Shown here in pieces: positions 24,993 through 33,595 of a stretch of 64,000 nucleotides of DNA; position 1 is the stretch's first letter; each line of letters opens with the position of its first letter. The stretch lies in contig NZ_CANMQQ010000001.1 of NCBI RefSeq assembly GCF_947500045.1, positions 1 through 64,000 on the forward strand. Direction: 5' to 3'. The notes beneath the pieces were generated by a model. That model did no database searches. It worked only from the letters and a program-made list of their open reading frames with translations, and was not told the DNA's origin. The translations under genes were made by a program, and so were the position numbers. Source of the stretch: an uncultured Ruegeria sp. GTDB lineage: Bacteria > Pseudomonadota > Alphaproteobacteria > Rhodobacterales > Rhodobacteraceae.

Positions 24993-25155
24993 GCCAACGG
25001 GTGGGGAAATCCCCACCTCAAGGTTTGTACAACACGGACGCTCCGCCATCTGCGGGGCGTACAACACGAAAGACCCGGGCAATCCCGCCCCAAGGAGAGC
25101 CGGTGACACGCATCGCCGGCCAGACAAAGCAAAAGCTTAAGAAGGAAAAAAGAAA
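24993..25155 (+). other. Structured rpoA-rplQ intergenic leader
   Basis: This 163-bp gap carries the hairpin GGTGGGG-AAAT-CCCCACC (25000-25017), then an ACGCTCCGC/GCGGGGCGT stem (about 25039-25060) flanked by the direct repeat GTACAACACG (25027-25036 and 25059-25068). No T tract follows, so these are unlikely to be terminators. The core GGGGAAATCCCC is the same as in the hairpin before rplB. Confidence 0.5.
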
Positions 25156-25578
25156 ATGCGTCACGCACGTGGTTACCGCCGCCTGAACCGTACTCATGAG
25201 CACCGTAAGGCTCTGTTTGCAAACATGGCAGGCTCGCTCATCGAACATGAGCAAATCAAAACAACTTTGCCCAAGGCAAAAGAACTGCGCCCGATCGTTG
25301 AAAAACTGATCACTCTGGGCAAGCGCGGCGACCTGCACGCCCGCCGTCAGGCCGCATCGCAGCTGAAAGAAGACCAATACGTCGCAAAGCTGTTCGAAGT
25401 TCTGGGCCCCCGCTACGCCGAGCGTCAGGGCGGTTATGTCCGCATCCTGAAAGCAGGCTTCCGCTATGGCGACATGGCTCCGATGGCGATCATCGAATTC
25501 GTTGATCGTGACGTCGATGCCAAAGGTGCGGCTGACAAAGCCCGCGTCGCCGCCGCAGAGGCCGCAGACGAAGAATAA
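25156..25578 (+). CDS. rplQ: 50S ribosomal protein L17
   Basis: A 140-residue L17. '[37 protein letters not shown]' (in pieces), '[20 protein letters not shown]' and '[21 protein letters not shown]' (in pieces) are typical. It ends in an Ala-rich tail and closes the ribosomal supercluster, with a strong terminator after it. Confidence 0.97.
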   Translation: MRHARGYRRLNRTHEHRKALFANMAGSLIEHEQIKTTLPKAKELRPIVEKLITLGKRGDLHARRQAASQLKEDQYVAKLFEVLGPRYAERQGGYVRILKAGFRYGDMAPMAIIEFVDRDVDAKGAADKARVAAAEAADEE

Positions 25579-25602
25579 GTTCCGGAACATAAGTCGGATA
25601 AG

Positions 25603-25637
25603 AACCTCCGCGCGGGCGCCCGGGCGGAGGTTTTTTG
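25603..25637 (+). terminator. Intrinsic terminator of the alpha operon
   Basis: AACCTCCGC (25603-25611) pairs with GCGGAGGTT (25624-25632), followed by a T run. It ends the ribosomal supercluster. Confidence 0.92.
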
Positions 25638-25727
25638 TTTCTATGGTGCCAGTTCCAGAATACTCAACGACTGCGGCGCACGCGCCAATCCCAATGGCCC
25701 AGCCACCGCATCGCAGATCATAGGCAC

Positions 25728-25756
25728 TTGCATTCAGCGCCCCGGCTTCGCATATC
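25728..25756 (+). promoter_or_regulatory. Possible promoter of the Deg protease operon
   Basis: TTGCAT (25728-25733), 17 bp and CATATC (25751-25756) end 26 bp before the protease ATG. The match to a sigma-70 promoter is moderate. No extracytoplasmic-function sigma (RpoE-type) motif was noticed. Confidence 0.45.
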
Positions 25757-25782
25757 TTCGACCATTCCTGACTGGAGGTCGC

Positions 25783-27168
25783 ATGTTCCGCAGTATTCTA
25801 GCTATGTGTCTAATGGCGTTCGCAGCGACTGCCTCTGCCGAAACGAAGGTACCTCGATCGCAGGCCGAGATTGGATTGGGGTTTGCCCCGGTGGTCCGCA
25901 AGGCTGCACCGGCAGTGGTCAACATCTATGCCAAGATCATCCGGGAAGGGCGGACCAATTCGCTGTTTACCGATCCGTTTTTTCAGGATTTCTTTGGTCG
26001 GGGTTTTGGAGAGCCGCGCCAGCGAGTGCAAAACTCACTTGGGTCTGGCGTCGTTCTGTCCGAAGACGGGTATGTCGTGTCGAATTATCATGTGGTTGGT
26101 ACGGCTACTGAAATTCGTGTGGTGACCACAGATCGCCGTGAGTATTCGGCCAAGGTTGTGCTGGGCGATAAGGAAAGTGACATTGCCATCCTTCGACTGG
26201 AAGAAGCGGGCGAGCTGCCTTTTCTGCATCTGCGTGATTCCGACCAGGTTGAGGTCGGGGAACTGACGCTTGCCATTGGAAACCCATTTGGCGTGGGGCA
26301 AACTGTGTCTTCTGGCATTATCTCGGGGTTGGCGCGAACCGGAACTGCAACCGGGAACGCGCGTGGTTATTTTATTCAGACCGATGCCGCGATCAATCCG
26401 GGCAACTCCGGCGGCGCATTAATCGATGTGAATGGCGAATTGATTGGAATAAACACGTCGATTCTGACCCGGTCGGGTGGATCGAACGGAATCGGTTTTG
26501 CAATTCCGGCAAATCTGGTGGCCGAGTTTTTGCGTCAGGCACGGGCGGGGAACGAAAGATTCGTTAGCCCGTGGGCAGGGATGGCCGGGCAGCACATGAG
26601 CGCGGATATTGCCGAATCTCTAGGCATGGTCATCCCGATGGGCGTTGTGGTCTCAGACCTGCATGCGCTTAGCCCATTGGCCGAAGCAGGTCTGCGGGTG
26701 GGTGATGTGGTTACCCATGTGGATGGGGATGAGGTGAACTCTCCTGCGGAGATGAAGTTTCGCATGGTGGTCGCAGGAGTGGGGGGGAAGTCGGTTCTGA
26801 CCCGATTGCGAGGCGAAGACCGCGCGGATATCGAGATTGCGTTGATCAAGGCACCCGAAACACCGGCGGCCAATGAAACGACTTTAGGAGAAGATACGGC
26901 GCTACCAGGTTTAATTGTGTCCGGGATCAATCCTTTGGTCATCGTGCAGCACGGATTGAAACTGTCCCAAACAGGTGTCGTTGTTGTTGATCCCGGGCCG
27001 TATGGCGCACGGGCCGGGTTGCGCGCTGGTGATGTATTGGTGGGCATCAACGGCGCCAAAATCGATACCTCCGAGGATGCCACTGAGGCTTTGACCGACA
27101 CGGGTCGCCGGGTCCAGGTTGAGATCGAACGAGGCGGCCGGTCAATTTCTTTACGGTTCCGGTTGTAG
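25783..27168 (+). CDS. Deg-family (Do-like) periplasmic serine protease
   Basis: A 461-residue trypsin-like protease with a signal peptide (residues 1-19). The triad is seen as His103 (SNYHVVG), Asp133 (SDIAIL) and Ser209 (GNSGGA). Two PDZ domains follow: about residues 265-360 and 375-455, each with a Gly-rich 'GDVV' or 'GDVLVGING' signature. It degrades or refolds damaged envelope proteins. GGAGGT lies before the ATG. rarA follows 3 bp later and is probably co-transcribed, an arrangement seen in related bacteria. Confidence 0.93.
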   Translation: MFRSILAMCLMAFAATASAETKVPRSQAEIGLGFAPVVRKAAPAVVNIYAKIIREGRTNSLFTDPFFQDFFGRGFGEPRQRVQNSLGSGVVLSEDGYVVSNYHVVGTATEIRVVTTDRREYSAKVVLGDKESDIAILRLEEAGELPFLHLRDSDQVEVGELTLAIGNPFGVGQTVSSGIISGLARTGTATGNARGYFIQTDAAINPGNSGGALIDVNGELIGINTSILTRSGGSNGIGFAIPANLVAEFLRQARAGNERFVSPWAGMAGQHMSADIAESLGMVIPMGVVVSDLHALSPLAEAGLRVGDVVTHVDGDEVNSPAEMKFRMVVAGVGGKSVLTRLRGEDRADIEIALIKAPETPAANETTLGEDTALPGLIVSGINPLVIVQHGLKLSQTGVVVVDPGPYGARAGLRAGDVLVGINGAKIDTSEDATEALTDTGRRVQVEIERGGRSISLRFRL

Positions 27169-27171
27169 CCC

Positions 27172-28485
27172 GTGAGTGATCTGTTCGATACGGGGTCTTC
27201 CGAACCCACGGCCTCGCCCCACCGACCGCTGGCGGATCGACTGCGTCCGCAATCCTTGTCTGAGGTGATCGGGCAAGAACAGGTGTTGGGACCGAATGCG
27301 CCGCTGGGTGTGATGTTGGCCTCGGGCAGCCTGTCCAGCCTGATCTTCTGGGGGCCGCCCGGGGTTGGTAAGACGACCATTGCCCGATTATTGGCGCAGG
27401 AAACCGAACTGCATTTCGTGCAGATCAGTGCGATCTTTACCGGTGTCCCGGATCTGAAGAAGGTTTTTGAGGCTGCCAAGATCCGTCGACAGAACGGGCA
27501 GGGCACCTTGTTGTTCGTGGACGAAATCCACCGTTTCAACAAAGCACAGCAGGACGGGTTTCTGCCGCATATGGAGGATGGGACTATCTTGCTGGTCGGT
27601 GCGACCACCGAAAACCCTTCGTTCGAGTTGAATGCAGCGCTTCTCAGCCGGTCTCAGGTACTGGTTCTCGAACGTCTATGTCTCAGTGATCTTGAACGCT
27701 TGACCCATCGTGCCGAGAAAGAACTGGAACGGGCTCTGCCCCTGACCCCTGCGGCCCGTGAAGCACTACAGGAGATGGCAGATGGGGACGGTCGGGCGCT
27801 GTTGAACCTGATTGAACAGATTGCCGCCTGGAAAGTGGATGCAGCTCTGGACGCGGAGGCATTGTCGACGCGTCTGATGCGGCGGGCCGCGAAATACGAC
27901 AAATCCGGGGATGAGCATTACAACCTGATCTCGGCCCTGCACAAATCGGTGCGCGGATCGGACCCTGACGCAGCGCTCTATTGGTTCGCGCGGATGCTGA
28001 CAGGCGGGGAAGATCCGAGATATCTGGCCCGCAGGATCACACGGATGGCGGTTGAGGATATCGGCCTGGCCGACCCGCAGGCGCAGTCGATCTGCCTGCA
28101 TAGCTGGGAAACCTACGAAAGGCTGGGGTCGCCTGAGGGTGAATTGGCGCTGGCGCAAGCGCTGGTCTATCTGGCGCTCGCCCCGAAATCGAACGGGGCT
28201 TATGTTGGATACAAAGCTGCGATGCGGCTGGCCAAGCAATCGGGCAGTGAACCACCGCCCAAGCATATCCTGAATGCACCCACATCCCTGATGAAGGACC
28301 AGGGATATGGCGCAGGCTATGCTTATGATCATGATGCCGAGGATGGCTTTTCGGGGCAGAATTATTTCCCCGACGACATGGACCGCCCCACTCTTTATCA
28401 ACCGGTCGAGCGTGGTTTTGAGCGTGAATTGAAAAAGAGGTTGGAGTATTTCGCCAAACTGCGGTCTCAGCGTAATCCGGGCTAG
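27172..28485 (+). CDS. rarA: Replication-associated recombination protein A
   Basis: A 437-residue AAA+ ATPase of the RarA/MgsA/WRNIP1 family, which acts at stalled replication forks. Walker A GPPGVGKTT is at residues 61-69, Walker B 'LLFVDEIHRFNKAQQD' follows, then sensor 1 'VGATTENPSFELN' and the family's C-terminal tetramerisation part with 'GEDPRYLARRITRMAVEDIGLADP' (in pieces). It starts GTG, 3 bp after the protease stop. Confidence 0.95.
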   Translation: MSDLFDTGSSEPTASPHRPLADRLRPQSLSEVIGQEQVLGPNAPLGVMLASGSLSSLIFWGPPGVGKTTIARLLAQETELHFVQISAIFTGVPDLKKVFEAAKIRRQNGQGTLLFVDEIHRFNKAQQDGFLPHMEDGTILLVGATTENPSFELNAALLSRSQVLVLERLCLSDLERLTHRAEKELERALPLTPAAREALQEMADGDGRALLNLIEQIAAWKVDAALDAEALSTRLMRRAAKYDKSGDEHYNLISALHKSVRGSDPDAALYWFARMLTGGEDPRYLARRITRMAVEDIGLADPQAQSICLHSWETYERLGSPEGELALAQALVYLALAPKSNGAYVGYKAAMRLAKQSGSEPPPKHILNAPTSLMKDQGYGAGYAYDHDAEDGFSGQNYFPDDMDRPTLYQPVERGFERELKKRLEYFAKLRSQRNPG

Positions 28486-28589
28486 GCTTGACTCTGCATC
28501 CGATGCGCGCGACAGACGCGCATGATTTCTAGGGCACTGAAACAGGCACAATCCGGGCGGATCAGCCGTGCGGAACAAGGGGCAATGGC

Positions 28590-29633
28590 ATGAGCGGCGT
28601 ACAGGTGATCACCATAGCAGAGGGCGATGGCGACCAGCGGCTGGATCGCTGGCTGCGGCGTCTGTTCCCACATGTCAGCCAGGGCCGGATCGAGAAGATG
28701 TGCCGCAAGGGCGAACTGCGCGTTGATGGTGGGCGGGTCAAGGCCTCGACCCGGCTGGAGGTTGGACAATCGGTGCGCGTGCCTCCATTGCCGGATGCCG
28801 ATCATAAGCCGGCTGTGGTGAAGCATCGTATCTCCGATGCGGATGCAAAATTGATTCAGTCCTGCGTGATCTACAAGGATGATCAAGTTCTGGCACTGAA
28901 CAAACCGCATGGGCTGCCGGTGCAGGGCGGAAGCGGTCAGACCCGCCACGTGGATGGCCTGTCCGAGGCTTTGCGATTTGGCTACGATGAGAACCCTCGC
29001 CTTGTGCATCGGCTGGATAAAGACACAACCGGTGTTCTTCTGATGGCCCGCACGCGAGAGGCGGCCAAAGGGCTGACTGCCGCGTTCCGGCACCGCAATA
29101 CGCGCAAGATCTATTGGGGGCTCGTGGCCGGGGTGCCGACCCCGTATCTGGGTGAGATCAAGACCGGTTTGGTCAAGGCATCGGGTCACGGTCCGCAGGG
29201 CGAAGGCGAGAAGATGATCGCCGTGCACCCCAGTGAAGTGAACGATACACCGGGCGCAAAACGCGCGCATACGCTTTATGCAACGCTCTACCGTGTTGCC
29301 GGACGGGCGGCTTGGGTCGCGATGGAGCCGGTGACCGGCCGGACCCATCAATTGCGGGCGCATTTGGCGGCGATCGGCCATCCGATCATCGGAGATGGAA
29401 AATATGGTGGCTCAGGACAGGAGAATCTGGGCGACGGCTGGGGCGCGCAACTGGGCGGCGTCATCAGCAAGAAACTTCACCTGCATGCCCGCAGCCTGTC
29501 CTTCGAACACCCTGAGACCCGCAAACCCATCACGATAACGGCGCCTCTGCCCGCGCATATGACGCAAAGCTGGGAGATTCTGGGCTGGACAGAGGACCTT
29601 GCGGCAGTCGATCCATTCGAGGAATTGCGATGA
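28590..29633 (+). CDS. RluC/RluD-type 23S rRNA pseudouridine synthase
   Basis: A 347-residue enzyme with an N-terminal S4 RNA-binding domain (about residues 15-65) and a catalytic domain whose motif 'RLVHRLDKDTTGVLLMART' holds the catalytic Asp (residue 143). 'GRTHQLRAHLAAIGHPIIGDGKYGG' (in pieces) is also typical. It isomerises uridine in 23S rRNA; RluC is the likeliest subgroup but the target position is not certain. It overlaps the next gene by 4 bases. Confidence 0.9.
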   Translation: MSGVQVITIAEGDGDQRLDRWLRRLFPHVSQGRIEKMCRKGELRVDGGRVKASTRLEVGQSVRVPPLPDADHKPAVVKHRISDADAKLIQSCVIYKDDQVLALNKPHGLPVQGGSGQTRHVDGLSEALRFGYDENPRLVHRLDKDTTGVLLMARTREAAKGLTAAFRHRNTRKIYWGLVAGVPTPYLGEIKTGLVKASGHGPQGEGEKMIAVHPSEVNDTPGAKRAHTLYATLYRVAGRAAWVAMEPVTGRTHQLRAHLAAIGHPIIGDGKYGGSGQENLGDGWGAQLGGVISKKLHLHARSLSFEHPETRKPITITAPLPAHMTQSWEILGWTEDLAAVDPFEELR

Positions 29634-30301
29634 GCCCCGCGTTGCGGTTGGTCCTGTTTGATGTGGATGGCACGTTGGTTGACAGTCAGGGCGCGATCGT
29701 ATCGGCCATGACCGCCAGTTTTCAGGCGCAGTCTTTGCCGGTGCCGGACCGCACTGAAATTTTGTCCATCGTTGGCTTGTCACTTCCCCATGCAATGGCA
29801 CGCCTTGCCCCGGATCAATCCGATCAGGCGCAGAACGTGCTGGTTGAGGGATACAAACAGGCCTATCACGCCCAGCGATTGGAACAGGGTGCGGCAAGCT
29901 CACCGCTTTATCCCGGTGCCCGGGAAGTGATTGAGACACTACACGCCAAACCCGAAGTGTTGTTGGGTGTCGCCACCGGTAAATCCCAGCGCGGGCTGGA
30001 TGCCCTGCTGGAGGCGCACGGGCTGGAGCAGTACTTCGTAACCCGACAGGTTGCCGACCATCACCCCTCGAAACCGCATCCATCGATGATCGAAACGGCA
30101 ATGGCCGAGACGGGCGTGAGTGCCGCCCAAACAGCCATGGTTGGCGATACCAGCTTTGATATGGAGATGGCCGCCGCCGCCAAGGTTACTGCGATTGGGG
30201 TTAGTTGGGGATATCACGACCGATCAGCCCTAAGTGCCGCCCATCAGGTGATCGACGGTTTCGAACACTTGCCAGAGACTCTGGCCAATATCTGGGACTG
30301 A
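29630..30301 (+). CDS. HAD-superfamily phosphatase (phosphoglycolate phosphatase-like)
   Basis: A 223-residue HAD-IA hydrolase. Motif I is 'LFDVDGTLVDS' (nucleophile Asp), motif II 'GVATGKSQRG', motif III the Lys in 'HHPSKPHPSM', and motif IV 'MVGDTSFDMEMA'. The helical cap between motifs I and II fits small phosphate esters. It overlaps the pseudouridine synthase by 4 bases and is followed by ATP12 after 4 bp, so the three form an operon. Confidence 0.9.
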   Translation: MSPALRLVLFDVDGTLVDSQGAIVSAMTASFQAQSLPVPDRTEILSIVGLSLPHAMARLAPDQSDQAQNVLVEGYKQAYHAQRLEQGAASSPLYPGAREVIETLHAKPEVLLGVATGKSQRGLDALLEAHGLEQYFVTRQVADHHPSKPHPSMIETAMAETGVSAAQTAMVGDTSFDMEMAAAAKVTAIGVSWGYHDRSALSAAHQVIDGFEHLPETLANIWD

Positions 30302-30305
30302 AGAG

Positions 30306-31013
30306 ATGAGTGATTTGAAACCGAAACGCTTCTGGACCTCTGGCGCAGTAGTCGAAACTGAAGGGGGTTATACAGTCGAACTGGACGGTCGACGCGTTAA
30401 AACACCCGCAAAAGCTGCGTTGGTCCTTCCCACGCATTCCATGGCAGAAGCTGTGGCCGAAGAATGGGACGCACAGGAAAAAGAGATCGACCCGACCACA
30501 ATGCCCTTCACCCGTTCGGCCAACGCCGCCATCGACAAGGTACAGCATCAGCATGGCGAGGTTGCCGAAATGTTGGCGGATTATGGCGATTCGGACTTGC
30601 TGTGTTACCGGGCAACTCACCCGGAAACTCTGCAAAAACGGCAATCAGAAGCATGGGACCCTGCATTGGATTGGGCCGCCGAAATGCTTGGTTCAAGGCT
30701 GATTCCGATTGCTGGGGTGGTTCATCAACCACAGGACGACAAGGCACTGCGACGGTTGCGCAGTCGTGTACACGCTCTGAACGCGTTTCAATTGGCGGCG
30801 TTCCATGATCTGGTCAGCTTGTCGGGGTCATTGATACTTGGATTTGCCGCTGCACAGGATTGGCGTGAACCAGATGAGATTTGGCAAATTTCCCGATTGG
30901 ACGAGATTTGGCAGATCGAACAATGGGGGTATGATGACGAGGCGCACGCTGCTGCCGAGGCCAAGAAATCAGCGTTCCTGCACGCGAAGCGATTCTATGA
31001 CCTCTCGATCTGA
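30306..31013 (+). CDS. ATP12-family F1-ATPase assembly chaperone
   Basis: A 235-residue protein of the ATP12 family, which in mitochondria binds the F1 alpha subunit before assembly. Conserved words are 'FWTSGAVVETEGGYTVELDGRRVKTPAK' (in pieces), 'EWDAQEKEIDPTTMPFTRSANAAID' (in pieces), 'LLCYRAT' and 'IEQWGYDDEAHAAAE'. The family is restricted to alphaproteobacteria and mitochondria, which supports the taxonomic call. It is the last gene of the rluC-like operon. Confidence 0.92.
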   Translation: MSDLKPKRFWTSGAVVETEGGYTVELDGRRVKTPAKAALVLPTHSMAEAVAEEWDAQEKEIDPTTMPFTRSANAAIDKVQHQHGEVAEMLADYGDSDLLCYRATHPETLQKRQSEAWDPALDWAAEMLGSRLIPIAGVVHQPQDDKALRRLRSRVHALNAFQLAAFHDLVSLSGSLILGFAAAQDWREPDEIWQISRLDEIWQIEQWGYDDEAHAAAEAKKSAFLHAKRFYDLSI

Positions 31014-31217
31014 GACCAAATCAGCTCAAATCGTGATTTTACACCTCATTTTGCCCAAATTTACCAATCGTTTTCCCTGATCCAGCCCTTGACGTTTGTT
31101 GATGAATGCGCCCAAACTCGGGCCACTAAAGGGGAGAGACCTTTTGGGTAACCTTTCTGGCGTGCGCGCCGGATCGAACCGTCCCGCTAAGGGATGGAAA
31201 ATCAGGAAGAGGTAAAA

Positions 31218-32234
31218 ATGAAAAAATCCGTAATCTTGGGCATGGCAACAATTGCCGGCCTGGCTGCTGGCGCAGCTGCGGCGGGTACCGTTGACGACGT
31301 CAAAGCACGCGGCAAGCTGAACTGCGGTGTGACCACCGGTCTGGTCGGTTTTGCTGCACCCGACGCAAATGGCGAATGGAAGGGCTTTGACGTTTCGCTG
31401 TGCCGCGCTGTTGCAGCTGCTGTTCTGGGCGATGCAAGCGCTGTTGAATTCGTTCCGACGACCGGTAAAACACGCTTTACAGCGCTGGCTTCGGGCGAGA
31501 TCGACATGCTGGCCCGTAACACCACCTGGACCTTCAGCCGTGACGTAGACCTGAAGTTCGAATTCACTGGCGTCAACTATTATGACGGTCAGGGCTTCAT
31601 GGTTCCAAAGGCACTGGGCGTGACCTCGGCCAAGGAACTGGATGGCGCAACCGTCTGCATCCAGACCGGCACCACCACCGAGCTGAACCTGGCGGATTTC
31701 TTCCGCTCGAATAACATCAGCTACGAGCCGGTTCCGATCGAAACCAACGCCGAAGCGCAGCAGCAGTACCTGGCTGGTGCATGTGACGTTTACACCACCG
31801 ACGCATCGGGCCTGGCCGCAACGCGCGCCACGTTCGAAAACCCCGGTGACCACGTTCTGTTGCCTGAAATCATCTCGAAAGAACCGCTGGGCCCGCTGGT
31901 CCGCCACGGCGACCACGAGTGGGGCGACGTTGTCCGCTGGACCCTGAACGCGCTGGTTTCGGCTGAAGAGCTGGGCGTGACTTCGGCCAATATCGATGAG
32001 ATGGCAGCTGGCACCGACAACCCGGAAGTAAACCGTCTGCTGGGTACCGAAGGTACTCTGGGCGAGATGCTGGGTCTGGACGCCGACTGGGGAGCCAAAG
32101 CCATCAAAGCCGGTGGTAACTATGGTGAAATCTTCGCCACGAACATTGGTGAAGAAACTCCAATTGGTCTGGCACGCGGCCTGAACGCACAATGGACCGA
32201 TGGTGGTCTGCTGTACTCGCCGCCGTTCCGCTAA
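31218..32234 (+). CDS. aapJ: General L-amino-acid ABC transporter, periplasmic binding protein
   Basis: A 338-residue binding protein (AapJ/BztA) for Glu, Gln, Asp and related amino acids. It has a signal peptide (residues 1-21, 'GAAAAG'), then the family-3 fold with 'GKLNCGVTTGLVGFAAPDANGEWKGFDV' (in pieces), 'DMLARNTTWTFSRD' and 'CDVYTTDASGLAATR'. The start at 31218 follows GGAAGAGG and yields a clean signal peptide; an in-frame ATG at 31194 is discounted. TTGACG at about 31091 could be part of its promoter. A strong hairpin follows the stop. Confidence 0.93.
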   Translation: MKKSVILGMATIAGLAAGAAAAGTVDDVKARGKLNCGVTTGLVGFAAPDANGEWKGFDVSLCRAVAAAVLGDASAVEFVPTTGKTRFTALASGEIDMLARNTTWTFSRDVDLKFEFTGVNYYDGQGFMVPKALGVTSAKELDGATVCIQTGTTTELNLADFFRSNNISYEPVPIETNAEAQQQYLAGACDVYTTDASGLAATRATFENPGDHVLLPEIISKEPLGPLVRHGDHEWGDVVRWTLNALVSAEELGVTSANIDEMAAGTDNPEVNRLLGTEGTLGEMLGLDADWGAKAIKAGGNYGEIFATNIGEETPIGLARGLNAQWTDGGLLYSPPFR

Positions 32235-32243
32235 GACATCGAC

Positions 32244-32277
32244 AGAAGAGGGCGCGGGGCAACCCGCGCCCTCTTCT
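32244..32277 (+). promoter_or_regulatory. Intercistronic stem-loop between aapJ and aapQ
   Basis: A perfect 15-bp stem: AGAAGAGGGCGCGGG (32244-32258), loop GCAA, CCCGCGCCCTCTTCT (32263-32277). No T tract follows. Such stems protect the mRNA of the binding protein or stop a fraction of transcripts, which fits the need for more binding protein than permease. Confidence 0.75.
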
Positions 32278-32359
32278 CATCAAAATGCTGCGGACAGCTC
32301 ATGAGCAGGGAAAACCCTGCCGATAATTAAGAGTCCGCAAGCCACGGGGATCCCAAAAT

Positions 32360-33592
32360 ATGTCGACTATGACTGACCCGCCGAAATCTGATTTTCGGCT
32401 GTCGATGCTCATAAATGATACCCGCTATCGCTCTCTTACGTTTCAGGTGATCGCGGCTGTCGTTATTGCGCTTTCCATCTGGTATCTTGGCAATAACCTG
32501 ATCCAGAACCTTCGGGCCGCAGGGCTCAATATTTCCTACTCATTTCTAGGCGACCCTTCGGGGTACGATATCAACCAGCGTCTGATTGAATATGACAGCC
32601 AGTCTTCGCACGGGAGTGCTGCGATAGTCGGCCTACTGAATACGCTTCTTGTCGCATTCCTGGCCTGTATCACTGCCACTGTTTTCGGTGTGGTTGCGGG
32701 TGTGCTGCGCCTGTCGAACAACTGGCTCGTCTCAAAAATTATGGCGGTCTATGTCGAAATATTCCGGAACATTCCGGTTCTGATCTGGATCATTATCATC
32801 TTTACCATCATGACGGCTGTATTGCCCGGGCCAAGAGCCTTCCGTGGCGATAGCCCCACATCCAGCATGCTGTTCGACCTGTTCGCCTTTACCAACCGTG
32901 GAGTCTATATTCCACGACCTGAATTCGCGAATGGCTTGTTTGGTTCTACGTTCTTGAACTGGCTGTTGGTCATTGCTGTGCTTGTCGGTTCCTTGTTCGC
33001 ATCGCGTGAAATCGAGAAGCGCGCAACACTTAAACAAGAGCAAACCGGTGAGCGTCCCAAGACTGGTCTGGTGAAGTTGGCTGTTTGGCTGGTTCCATTG
33101 GCCATTCTGATGGTGATCATGGGTCTGACCTGGAATGTGCCTGCGCTGAAAGGTTTCAACTTCAGCGGCGGTATCAAGATCGGCGGGCCGCTGATTGCTT
33201 TGTGGTTTGCTCTGTCGATTTATACCGGCGCATTCATCGCGGAAAACGTGCGCGCGGGTATTCAGGCGATCTCAAAAGGCCAGACCGAGGCCGCAGCTGC
33301 GCTGGGCCTACGTCAGGGTCGAATAATGAACCTCGTGATCCTGCCACAAGCGCTGCGGGTGATCATCCCGCCTCTGATATCGCAGTATCTGAACATCACC
33401 AAGAACTCCTCTCTGGCGATTGCCGTGGGGTACGCGGATATCACCGCGACCTTGGGTGGCATCACACTGAACCAGACCGGGCGTGCGATTGAATGTGTTC
33501 TGTTGCTGATGCTGTTCTATCTGACAGCCTCACTGCTGATCTCGACTGTGATGAACGTCTATAACGCATCCGTCAAGTTGAAGGAGCGCTGA
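32360..33592 (+). CDS. aapQ: General L-amino-acid ABC transporter, permease Q
   Basis: A 410-residue inner-membrane permease (AapQ/BztB). It is longer than usual His/Glu-type permeases because of an extra periplasmic or cytoplasmic segment between early membrane spans, as in this family. The ATPase-contacting loop 'EAAAALGLRQGRIMNLVILPQALRVIIPP' (in pieces, about residues 311-340) is intact. It pairs with AapM 3 bp downstream. Confidence 0.92.
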   Translation: MSTMTDPPKSDFRLSMLINDTRYRSLTFQVIAAVVIALSIWYLGNNLIQNLRAAGLNISYSFLGDPSGYDINQRLIEYDSQSSHGSAAIVGLLNTLLVAFLACITATVFGVVAGVLRLSNNWLVSKIMAVYVEIFRNIPVLIWIIIIFTIMTAVLPGPRAFRGDSPTSSMLFDLFAFTNRGVYIPRPEFANGLFGSTFLNWLLVIAVLVGSLFASREIEKRATLKQEQTGERPKTGLVKLAVWLVPLAILMVIMGLTWNVPALKGFNFSGGIKIGGPLIALWFALSIYTGAFIAENVRAGIQAISKGQTEAAAALGLRQGRIMNLVILPQALRVIIPPLISQYLNITKNSSLAIAVGYADITATLGGITLNQTGRAIECVLLLMLFYLTASLLISTVMNVYNASVKLKER

Positions 33593-33595
33593 GCC

